6,731 bases of DNA from JBAYSY01 sp041675885 (GTDB taxonomy: Bacteria > Pseudomonadota > Alphaproteobacteria > Rhodobacterales > Rhodobacteraceae), in contig JBAYSY010000075.1 of NCBI GenBank assembly GCA_041675885.1, forward strand, positions 1 through 6,731, read 5' to 3'. The number at the start of each line of letters is the position of its first letter. Positions within the stretch are counted from its first letter, which is position 1. Both the position numbers and the translations under genes were made by a program. The notes under the pieces were generated by a model. It was not told the DNA's origin. It did not search any database and worked only from the letters and a program-made list of their open reading frames with translations. This document shows, piece after piece, positions 1 to 5,738 of this stretch.

Positions 1-911
1 CTGCCCGCGTTCAGCACATAGCGCACTTCGTAAAGGCCCGGCTCGGCGGGGGCGGTAATATCGCGCCCGGTGTTCGAGCCGACGCGGTGATAGGCGGTAT
101 AGGCCCCTTCATCCGCGCCCATCGGCACGATGGTCACCCAGTCCTGCGGGTGCACCGGCGTGGACCACGAGATGGCAAAGCTGCTGCCCGCCGTCGCGGT
201 TTCCGGTGCGGAGATCGAGGCTTCCGGCAGTTCGGGTTCCGGCACAGGTTCCGGCTCCGGCGCCGGTTCCGCCTCGGCTATGGCCGTGCCGATCCGCTGC
301 ACGGCGGCGGCAAGTTCGGCGGCGTCCCGAGCGGGCAGGAACATCCCGCCGGTGCTTTCGGCGATACAGGCGAGTTCCTCGTGTTCATGGTTGGCCAGAT
401 CGAAACCGATGACATGGGCGGTGAAGGCGATCCCCTGTTCGGCCATTTGCGCCGAGATCGCACAGGGATCGTAGCGGCAATTCTCGCTCCCGTCCGAGAT
501 CAGAACCACGGTCGCGGCCCGGTCGCGCCAGGACAGTTCCTCGGCCGCGTGCTGGACGGCCGCCGCAAGCGGCGTGCGCCCCAGCGGATTGATCCCGGTG
601 ACGACACCGAGAAACGCCCCGCGATCCACCGGACCGACCGGCACCACGGTTTCGATATCCGAGCAGGAACCCTCCTGCCGGTGGCCATAGGCGACAAGGC
701 CCAGATTGGTCCCGGCGGGCCAGGTGTCGAGCAGGTCGCCCATCACCCCGCGCGCGATCTCGATCTTTGCCACACCGTCGATCTGGCCCCACATCGACCC
801 CGAGGCGTCATAGACGATCATCACGTCTTCGGCCTGCAAAGCCGTGGCGGCAAGAAGCGAGATACCGAGGGCCGATGCCGCACCGCGCATTCTCATTGTC
901 ATTCCGCTCAT
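1..911 (-). CDS. Secreted VWA-domain protein, 3' end outside window
   Basis: Reading the minus strand from an ATG at 911 gives 303 codons with no stop up to the window edge, so the C-terminus is missing. GGGGA at 918-922, 6 nt upstream, supports this start; Met4, Met6 and Met8 are alternatives. Residues 1-27 look like a Sec signal peptide (Arg-containing n-region, hydrophobic core, cleavage after ALQA). The VWA domain spans about 28-208 and has a complete metal-ion-dependent adhesion site: DASGS at 35-39, Thr113 in GRTPL and Asp140 in LISDG. Cys83, Cys145, Cys150 and Cys182 could form disulfides in the periplasm. A Pro/Glu-rich linker (212-230) leads to a segment from 231 with alternating Trp/Tyr/Val strands (ISWS, DWVTIVP, YEVRYVL), which looks like a beta-sandwich module. 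VWA domains generally bind protein ligands through a metal ion; the partner is unknown. It probably shares a transcript with the upstream membrane gene. Confidence 0.9.
   Translation of the reverse strand, partial: MSGMTMRMRGAASALGISLLAATALQAEDVMIVYDASGSMWGQIDGVAKIEIARGVMGDLLDTWPAGTNLGLVAYGHRQEGSCSDIETVVPVGPVDRGAFLGVVTGINPLGRTPLAAAVQHAAEELSWRDRAATVVLISDGSENCRYDPCAISAQMAEQGIAFTAHVIGFDLANHEHEELACIAESTGGMFLPARDAAELAAAVQRIGTAIAEAEPAPEPEPVPEPELPEASISAPETATAGSSFAISWSTPVHPQDWVTIVPMGADEGAYTAYHRVGSNTGRDITAPAEPGLYEVRYVLNAG
222..278 (-). repeat. Pro/Glu-rich linker, low-complexity coding repeat
   Basis: This stretch codes for alternating Pro, Glu and Ala residues (about residues 212-230 of the VWA protein) and at DNA level shows imperfect reiteration of CCGGTTCCG-like hexamers. 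Such linkers usually act as extended, stiff spacers in the periplasm, here between the VWA domain and the following beta-rich module. The reiterated DNA could vary in length between strains by slippage, but that is inference. Confidence 0.6.
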
Positions 912-917
912 TTCTGG

Positions 918-922
918 TCCCC
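918..922 (-). promoter_or_regulatory. Ribosome binding site deciding the VWA start
   Basis: On the minus strand GGGGA stands 6 nt before the ATG at 911. The three later in-frame ATGs (902, 896, 890) have weaker upstream purine stretches. The same kind of site (AGGGGA at 1977-1982) precedes the membrane gene of the pair. Confidence 0.5.
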
Positions 923-929
923 GTTTGCT

Positions 930-959
930 GGCCCCGTTGTCGCCTGTATTTGCGGGGCC
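930..959 (-). other. Inverted repeat between the membrane and VWA genes
   Basis: GGCCCCG (930-936) and CGGGGCC (953-959) form a perfect 7-bp stem with a 16-nt loop in the 70-base gap between the two minus-strand genes. No T-run follows on the minus strand, so it is not a canonical intrinsic terminator. It ends 8 nt before the VWA ribosome binding site and could act as an mRNA stability or partial attenuation element. In DNA this GC-rich it could also be chance. Confidence 0.3.
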
Positions 960-981
960 TTGCCGCCCCACCGGCATCCCG

Positions 982-1968
982 TCACGGGGTCACTTCTTCC
1001 GCCGGGGCGGATGAAGGCTGCGTTCTGCCCCCGGCGAATGCGCGTTCCTTCAGCTTGCGGAACTTGCCCGACATCTGTTCAAGCCGCGCTTCCCATTCGG
1101 GGTTGGGGGTCTGGCCCTCGATGGTCCTGAAATAGACCTGCATCAGGCAGGCCACCGCGAAAGGGTCGAACAGGGCGACCTTGAAGCTCCAGGCGAACAG
1201 CAGCGCAAAGACAAAACCCCCCGCGCTCCACGCGCCGGGCATCAGGTAAACCAGCAGCGCCGCCGGGGCGAGCATCAGGAGGAACACGATGAAGGAAAGC
1301 AGATAGACGATGATGGCCAGCCATGCCGCGTTCTTCAACATGATCTTGTAGTTCTGCCCGTAAAGGATCAGCGCCTCCTTGGCCGAGCCCCACGGATTGG
1401 TCGAGCGGGTACGGATCGCATAGGCAAGGATCACCTCGTCCACGAATCCGATCGCAACCCGCAGGAAAGCGTGCAGGATCACCATAAGCTGGCGCACCCC
1501 CGGAATGGGCAGGAACGACAGGATGCCCCGGATCAGCCCGGTGATGGCCCGCAGCACGCCCTTGACAAGCTGGTCGATGGCGAACAGCACGCTGGCTTCG
1601 GCAAAGCGTTCCTTGACCACCGCGCCGGCATGGCTGATCTGGGAACGCCCCTCGGGCATGGGCTTGTTGTCCAGCAGTTCCACCATCACGGCGATATGAC
1701 CGGCCTTGACCATGTAGAGGATGTATTCGCGCACCCAGTACATTACCGCCGCTGTGATCCCGAAGCCGATCATCCCGCCCCAGAAGGTGGACATGGTCTG
1801 AAAATCGACATCGCCCAGCGCGCCCACACCCCAGCCGATCCCCGCGCCGGTTCCGGTGGCAAGGATATAGGCCAGCGTGATCCCGAAATAGACCGCCACC
1901 CGCAACAGGATGAACGGCAGGGTCCGGATTATGACCCCGACTGATTTGCCAACACTGAAATCCCACAT
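982..1968 (-). CDS. Polytopic membrane protein of unknown function
   Basis: A 328-residue inner-membrane protein that I do not recognise with confidence. The ATG at 1968 has AGGGGA (1977-1982) 8 nt upstream, and the next gene in the operon encodes the secreted VWA protein. Hydrophobic segments lie at about residues 13-50 (ending in a glycine-rich GTGAGIGWGVGALG stretch), 62-79, 126-150, 157-186, 213-242 and 248-278. There is no cleavable signal peptide. Residues 98-125 are polar and probably form a loop; the tail from about 285 is charged, with EWEARLEQMSGKFRKLKERA, and is probably cytoplasmic. The order of its C-terminal elements (amphipathic segment, SAKEAL...NYKIMLKNAA, two long hydrophobic segments, then DPF...VYFRTIEG) faintly recalls the C-terminal part of choline-transporter-like (SLC44) proteins, but this is only an impression. 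The pairing with a VWA protein suggests a shared envelope function. Confidence 0.85.
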   Translation of the reverse strand: MWDFSVGKSVGVIIRTLPFILLRVAVYFGITLAYILATGTGAGIGWGVGALGDVDFQTMSTFWGGMIGFGITAAVMYWVREYILYMVKAGHIAVMVELLDNKPMPEGRSQISHAGAVVKERFAEASVLFAIDQLVKGVLRAITGLIRGILSFLPIPGVRQLMVILHAFLRVAIGFVDEVILAYAIRTRSTNPWGSAKEALILYGQNYKIMLKNAAWLAIIVYLLSFIVFLLMLAPAALLVYLMPGAWSAGGFVFALLFAWSFKVALFDPFAVACLMQVYFRTIEGQTPNPEWEARLEQMSGKFRKLKERAFAGGRTQPSSAPAEEVTP

Positions 1969-2025
1969 GGCTGCGGTCCCCTTTCGGCCCGATACCCCCG
2001 CCGGACTCTAGCGTCCCGGGCGCGG

Positions 2026-2055
2026 CCCCGCCCCGTTCGTTCAGACGGGGCGGGG
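2026..2055. repeat. Perfect 11-bp inverted repeat, 8-nt spacer
   Basis: CCCCGCCCCGT (2026-2036) is the exact reverse complement of ACGGGGCGGGG (2045-2055), separated by TCGTTCAG. In RNA it would form a very stable hairpin. Neither strand has a T-run after it, so an intrinsic terminator is unlikely. It could be an operator, a structured 5' leader for the leftward transcript, or a boundary between the divergent units. Its right arm overlaps the first direct repeat by two bases. Confidence 0.6.
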
Positions 2056-2084
2056 GTGGAATTTGCAGGGTAGGGTGGAATTTG
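2054..2084 (+). repeat. Tandem 12-bp direct repeat, candidate operator
   Basis: GGGTGGAATTTG occurs exactly twice, at 2054-2065 and 2073-2084, with a 7-base spacer (19 bases start to start, just under two helical turns). The AATTT core stands out against the GC-rich surroundings. Side-by-side sites of this kind are typical of cooperative regulator binding. The cognate protein is unknown; the LuxR-type response regulator of the downstream operon is the nearest candidate. Confidence 0.5.
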
Positions 2085-2180
2085 ATAGCGCCCGCGCCGC
2101 GCGGGGGCCGCGCAAGGCTGGCCAGACCGGCGCCTGTCGTGGTTCAATGGGTGCCTGTTCAGCAATGGCCGGGGGGCAGC

Positions 2181-2723
2181 ATGGAAGCAGAACTGTCCAT
2201 TCGTGCGGGCATCCGGCACCTTTCGGCAGGGGCCGCCCTTCTGGCGGTGCTGCTTTTCCCCGCCGTCGCACCGGCGCAGGAAAACGGGCTTTCCCCGCCA
2301 CGAAATCAGGTCATCCTGCGCGTGTCGGGCAATATCCTGCACACGAATGCCGGTGATGAGGCCCATTTCGACCGGGCCATGATCGAGGCGCTTCCCATCC
2401 ACAGGCTGGAAACCTCGACCGCCGTCACCGATGGCACCAACCTGTTCGAGGGCGTGCTGATGCGCGACCTGCTGGAAGCAGTCGGCGCGCGGGGCGAGGT
2501 GGTGACCGCAACCGCGCTCAACGATTACACCATCGACATTCCCATGGGGGATTTCACCGAATTCGGGGTGATCGCCGCCTTTTCGATGGATGGCAAACGC
2601 TTGCTGCCACGGGACAAGGGGCCGCTCTGGATCGTTTACCCCCGCGACGATCACGCCGAGCTGCTTGATATCCGCTATGACTATCGCTGGGTGTGGCAGC
2701 TTGACCGGCTGGAGGTCCGCTGA
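2181..2723 (+). CDS. Exported sulfite-oxidase-fold-like protein, no cysteine
   Basis: First gene of the signalling operon, 180 residues. The ATG at 2181 was chosen because it begins a clear signal peptide (residues 1-32; Arg/His n-region, hydrophobic core AGAALLAVLLF, cleavage near APA|QE). A TTG start at 2082 would put 33 unlikely residues ahead of it. A G-run (2171-2176) is a weak ribosome binding site. The mature part follows the pattern of the molybdopterin-binding (sulfite oxidase, Oxidored_molyb) fold: LRVSGNI near 46-52, a hydrophobic F-G-V-LMRDLLEAVGA segment at 89-103, TALNDYTIDIP at 111-121, a DG turn at 137-138, DKGPLWIVYP at 145-154 and a C-terminal W-L-LEV strand. It contains no cysteine, so the Mo-ligating Cys of true sulfite oxidases is missing and catalysis by a Mo-cofactor is unlikely. 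Stop and kinase start overlap (TGATG), suggesting a periplasmic sensing partner for the kinase. Confidence 0.8.
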   Translation: MEAELSIRAGIRHLSAGAALLAVLLFPAVAPAQENGLSPPRNQVILRVSGNILHTNAGDEAHFDRAMIEALPIHRLETSTAVTDGTNLFEGVLMRDLLEAVGARGEVVTATALNDYTIDIPMGDFTEFGVIAAFSMDGKRLLPRDKGPLWIVYPRDDHAELLDIRYDYRWVWQLDRLEVR

Positions 2724-4561
2724 TGCGCGTTCCGGTCGCAAAGATCGTCGGTTACGGCTTCAATCTTGCGGCCATAGCGGCCTTTGCGGCGTTTCTGGTC
2801 TTCGCGCTGGTCAAGCTGGTGGAAACCGAACGCGACATGCGGGTGGACGCCAGCGAGAACATGCTGTGGGTCATCGCACAGACCCAGCGTGAGGCCCTGC
2901 GCCTTGACGCGACCGTCGCGCGGCGGGCCGCCGGGATGGAAACAGACGGTGATTTCCGGCTGCGCTTCGACATGCTGCTAAGCCGGCTGAGCCTGCTTTC
3001 GGAAGGTCCGCAGGCACGTGTCCTCGCCAAGCTGGGCTTTGCGGATGAACTCGCCTCGATCACGGCCGATGTCATGGCGCTGGAACCGCTGCTGGACAGT
3101 ATCGGGCCCGGCGCTGCGGAACAGGCGCGGCAGGTGGCGGCGGCGCTTGACCCGCTCAGCACGATGCTGGGCCGGGCGGCGAATGCGGCCATGGTCGCCG
3201 AATGGAACGGGCTGGGCGCGCGGCTGGACGATTCCCGCCATGCGATCTGGCAGATCATCGCCTCGGTGGTCGGGATCATGCTGGCCGGGTCGCTTTTGTC
3301 AGTGCGGCTTTTGATGACGCTCAACCGGACGCGGCGGACCGAACAGTTGCTGCGCCGCGAAAAGCAGTTCTCCGAACTTCTGGTCGGCTCCAGCGGTGAC
3401 GGCATCCTTGCCATCGACTTTGACAGGCGCTGTACGGTGTGGAATCCGGCGATGGAAAGCCTGATCCCCATTTCCGGGGAACAGGCGCTGGGCGCCGGGC
3501 TTGCCGATATCTCCGGCCTGTTCGAGGTTGACGGGGTGCGCCGCGCGATCCGGCAGGCCCTGGCGGGTGAGCCGGGCCGGTGCCCCGAGCAGGTGTTCTT
3601 TCCCGAAGATGCGGCCGAGGCGCGTTATCTCGACCTTCTGTTCTCACCCCTGCGCAACGGCGAAAAGGTGGTGGGCGCCATCATCTTCGTGCGCGACGTG
3701 ACGGAACACCATGCCGCCCAGCGCGCGCTCAAGCACCATCGCGACGCGTTGGAGGAACTGGTCGATGCGCGCACCGCCGACCTCAGCGCCGCGCAGAAGC
3801 AGCTTATTGCCGCCATGGAGGATCTTGAACGGGCGCTGGAGCGTGAACGCGGCGTGAGCGAGTTCTATCGCGGCTTCGCCTCGATGGTCAGCCACCAGTT
3901 CCGCACGCCGCTGGCGATCATCGATTCCAACGTGCAACGTCTGGTGCGGCGCGGCGGGAAGGTAACGCCGGAAGAGATCGCGCAGCGTGCCGCGCGTATC
4001 CGCACCGGCATCACCCGGCTGACCCGGCTGGTCGAGGCGACGTTGGACGCGGCGCGGCTGGATAGCGGCCAGATCGAGGTGAGGCTTGCGCCCTGCGACT
4101 TTACCGAACTGGCGCGCACCGCCTGCGAGCGACAGCGCGAGACGGCACCGGACCGCGAAATCACGCTGGAGGCCCCCGAGGTGCCGCCGCTTGCGCTGTG
4201 CGACCCCGCGCTGGTCGAGCATATTCTGGCCAACCTGCTGTCCAACGCCGTCAAGTATTCGCCGTCCGACAGCCCGGTCGAGCTGCGCATCGGCGCGGAT
4301 GACGCATCGGTGCGCTGCGCGGTGACCGACCGGGGCGTCGGGGTGCCGCAGGACGAGGTGCCGCACCTGTTCCAGCGCTTCTTTCGCGCCAGCACGGCCT
4401 CCGGCGTCCCCGGAACCGGGATCGGGCTTGACCTGTCGCGCAGTCTGGCACGGCTTCAGGGGGGCGATGTGACGGTTGGCTCCCGTGCGGGCAAGGGGTC
4501 CACCTTCACGCTTGTCCTGCCGCGTGCGCAAGTTCAGGTAGCGCCGGAGGCCGCGGAATGA
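2723..4561 (+). CDS. PAS-domain sensor histidine kinase, membrane-bound
   Basis: 612 residues. The start ATG overlaps the previous stop (TGATG), with GGAGG at 2711-2715, 7 nt upstream. Layout: membrane segment about 11-31; a roughly 140-residue, mostly helical periplasmic region (about 32-173); second membrane segment about 175-198; no HAMP domain; PAS domain about 213-327 (GDGILAIDFDRRCTVWNPAM); a long coiled helix about 328-380; HisKA dimerisation domain with phosphoacceptor His391 in SHQFRTPLA; and an HATPase domain with N-box (Asn504, Asn508 in NLLSNAVKYS), G1 box DRGVGV (536-541), F-box LFQRFFR and G2 box GTGIGL (564-569). All ATP-binding boxes are intact, so it should autophosphorylate and pass phosphate to the adjacent regulator. 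Gln392 replaces the usual Glu next to the phospho-His. The signal is unknown; the exported protein upstream may convey it to the periplasmic helical region. Confidence 0.95.
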   Translation: MRVPVAKIVGYGFNLAAIAAFAAFLVFALVKLVETERDMRVDASENMLWVIAQTQREALRLDATVARRAAGMETDGDFRLRFDMLLSRLSLLSEGPQARVLAKLGFADELASITADVMALEPLLDSIGPGAAEQARQVAAALDPLSTMLGRAANAAMVAEWNGLGARLDDSRHAIWQIIASVVGIMLAGSLLSVRLLMTLNRTRRTEQLLRREKQFSELLVGSSGDGILAIDFDRRCTVWNPAMESLIPISGEQALGAGLADISGLFEVDGVRRAIRQALAGEPGRCPEQVFFPEDAAEARYLDLLFSPLRNGEKVVGAIIFVRDVTEHHAAQRALKHHRDALEELVDARTADLSAAQKQLIAAMEDLERALERERGVSEFYRGFASMVSHQFRTPLAIIDSNVQRLVRRGGKVTPEEIAQRAARIRTGITRLTRLVEATLDAARLDSGQIEVRLAPCDFTELARTACERQRETAPDREITLEAPEVPPLALCDPALVEHILANLLSNAVKYSPSDSPVELRIGADDASVRCAVTDRGVGVPQDEVPHLFQRFFRASTASGVPGTGIGLDLSRSLARLQGGDVTVGSRAGKGSTFTLVLPRAQVQVAPEAAE

Positions 4562-5625
4562 CGGCTATGGAAACCGGGCGGGCCGTCATCCTGTGTGTCG
4601 AGGATGAAGACGATCTGCGCCTCGATCTTGTCGATGAACTGAAGGAAGCCGGTTACGCCGTGATCGAGGCGCGCGACGGTGTGCAGGCGCTTGCCCGGAT
4701 CGACGGGACGAGGCCCGACCTGATCCTGTGCGACATCAACATGCCCGGCCGCAACGGCTATGATCTGCTTGACGAATTGCGGCGCGAACGCCCCGAACTG
4801 GCCGAGGTGCCCTTCATCTTCCTGACCGCGCTCGCGGACCCGCGCGAAGTGGTGCGCGGCAAGCGCGCCGGGGCCGATGATTATCTGGTCAAGCCGGTGG
4901 ATTTCGACCTGATGCTGGCAACGGTCGAGGCCCGCCTGCGCGAGGTCACCCGCATCCGCAGCGCCCAGCAGGCCCGGATCGACCATTTGCGCCAGGCGCT
5001 TGGCGGGCTGCACAGGCCGCCCGCGAACCGGGAGGGCGACTGGCAGGCGCTGGATTATGTCGCGCTTGGAATGGTGCTGCTGGATGGTACGGGCAATGTC
5101 CTGTTTGCCAACCGTTCCGCCCGGGAACTTGCGGCAGGGGCCGATGACTTCACGCTTTCCGGCCGGTTCACGGCGACCACCCCCGCCAATGAACGCGCGT
5201 TGCACGAGGCCGTGGCGACGGCGATCAAGGCCGGTCTGGCGGGGGAGGAGCATGTGAGTTGCGCCGCCCTGCCCCGCGCGCATGAGGAACGCGACATGCT
5301 GGTGGTGGCCTGCGCGCTGGATGCAACCGGCCGGGACAGCCCGCCCGCCCCGGCGGCGGTGGCCTTCATTTCCGACCCGCTGCGGCGCCCCCATGTTCCC
5401 GGCGGCGTGCTGGTGGGGCTGTTCGGGCTTACGCCCGCGGAATGTCAGGTTGCCATGCTTCTGGCCCAGGGTCACCGGCTTGAGAGTATCGCGACACGTC
5501 TTGAGGTATCCCAGACCACCATCGCCTATCACATGCGCAACCTTTACCAGAAGACCGGCACCAACCGGCAGGCCGACCTGATCGCGCTCGTTCTGACCGG
5601 ACCGATGGCGGTGAGCTTCGAGTAA
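4558..5625 (+). CDS. Response regulator: receiver, PAS-like, LuxR-type HTH
   Basis: 355 residues. The ATG overlaps the kinase stop (ATGA), with GGAGG at 4546-4550, 7 nt upstream. The receiver domain (about 8-127) is complete: acidic Glu15/Asp16, phosphoacceptor Asp59 in LCDINMP, Thr90 and Lys112 in the VKP motif. A helical linker (about 128-150) leads to a PAS-like module (about 163-273; GMVLLDGTGNVLFANRSARE), then a LuxR/FixJ-type helix-turn-helix (about 286-347; LTPAECQVAMLLAQG, recognition helix SQTTIAYHMRNLYQKTG). The PAS-like plus HTH half matches a widespread type of stand-alone alphaproteobacterial regulator, here carrying a receiver at its N-terminus. It is therefore a DNA-binding output protein for the kinase encoded just upstream. 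Targets are not shown by the sequence; the repeats upstream of the operon are plausible. Confidence 0.93.
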   Translation: MTAMETGRAVILCVEDEDDLRLDLVDELKEAGYAVIEARDGVQALARIDGTRPDLILCDINMPGRNGYDLLDELRRERPELAEVPFIFLTALADPREVVRGKRAGADDYLVKPVDFDLMLATVEARLREVTRIRSAQQARIDHLRQALGGLHRPPANREGDWQALDYVALGMVLLDGTGNVLFANRSARELAAGADDFTLSGRFTATTPANERALHEAVATAIKAGLAGEEHVSCAALPRAHEERDMLVVACALDATGRDSPPAPAAVAFISDPLRRPHVPGGVLVGLFGLTPAECQVAMLLAQGHRLESIATRLEVSQTTIAYHMRNLYQKTGTNRQADLIALVLTGPMAVSFE

Positions 5626-5656
5626 GGGGGGAGGAAGCCGGGCCCGGGCGATTGCT

Positions 5657-5675
5657 GCCGGAAATCGATCCCGGC
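5657..5675. other. Short GC hairpin after the regulator gene
   Basis: GCCGG (5657-5661) pairs with CCGGC (5671-5675) across a 9-nt loop, about 30 nt past the stop of the response regulator. No T-run follows, so it is at most a weak 3'-end structure for the signalling operon. Confidence 0.25.
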
Positions 5676-5698
5676 GACTGGTGCTCAACACAGGGGCA

Positions 5699-5738
5699 GG
5701 CCCCGTTCCGGGGGCCGGGGCCGGCCTACCCGGCCCCG
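5699..5738. terminator. Tandem GC-rich hairpins between convergent genes
   Basis: Two adjacent hairpins sit in the 100-base gap between the convergent regulator and permease genes. GGCCCC (5699-5704) pairs with GGGGCC (5711-5716). CGGGGCCGG (5716-5724) pairs with CCGGCCCCG (5730-5738) around a 5-nt loop that contains part of the permease stop codon. Neither has a T-tract on either side, so intrinsic termination is not assured. They may instead define RNA 3' ends for both transcripts. Confidence 0.4.

Larger units (their letters stand above)
1969..2180. promoter_or_regulatory. Divergent intergenic region
   Basis: This gap of about 212 bases separates the leftward membrane/VWA pair from the rightward signalling operon and must hold promoters for both, unless one is transcribed from elsewhere. 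It contains a perfect inverted repeat (2026-2055) and a pair of exact direct repeats (2054-2065 and 2073-2084). I could not pick out a convincing -35/-10 pair on either strand. A short GC-rich stem (2091-2096 with 2100-2105) is also present. The response regulator encoded downstream is an obvious candidate to bind here, which is inference. Confidence 0.6.

Noticed and set aside
87..1130. 347-codon plus-strand frame over the VWA gene and the end of the membrane gene
   Set aside because: The minus-strand reading gives a signal peptide and full MIDAS site. The plus-strand product is Arg/Gly/His-rich and crosses two real genes.
2053..2067. Sigma-54-like promoter (GG, 10 bases, GC within TTGCA)
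   Set aside because: Only the -12 TTGCA half matches. The -24 half lacks the TGGCAC character, and the elements coincide with the direct repeat, so the match is probably accidental.
2082..2180. TTG start at 2082 adding 33 residues to the exported protein
   Set aside because: The extension would bury the signal peptide, starts inside the second direct repeat, and has an Arg/Pro-rich composition unlike the mature protein.
1929..2741. 270-codon minus-strand frame across the intergenic region and the exported-protein gene
   Set aside because: It overlaps the membrane gene start, the repeat region and a convincing signal-peptide gene. No domain is visible.
3300..3370. HAMP domain after the second membrane segment of the kinase
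   Set aside because: Only about 15 residues separate the membrane segment from the PAS domain, too few for a HAMP.
3644..4531. 295-codon minus-strand frame opposite the histidine kinase
   Set aside because: Antisense shadow of the HisKA/HATPase region, with low-complexity Arg/Gly/His-rich product and no motif.
4534..5691. Open frame of 385 codons on the minus strand opposite the response regulator
   Set aside because: It lies antisense to a gene with unmistakable receiver and LuxR motifs. Its product has no recognisable domain, and long antisense frames are expected with G/C-biased codons.
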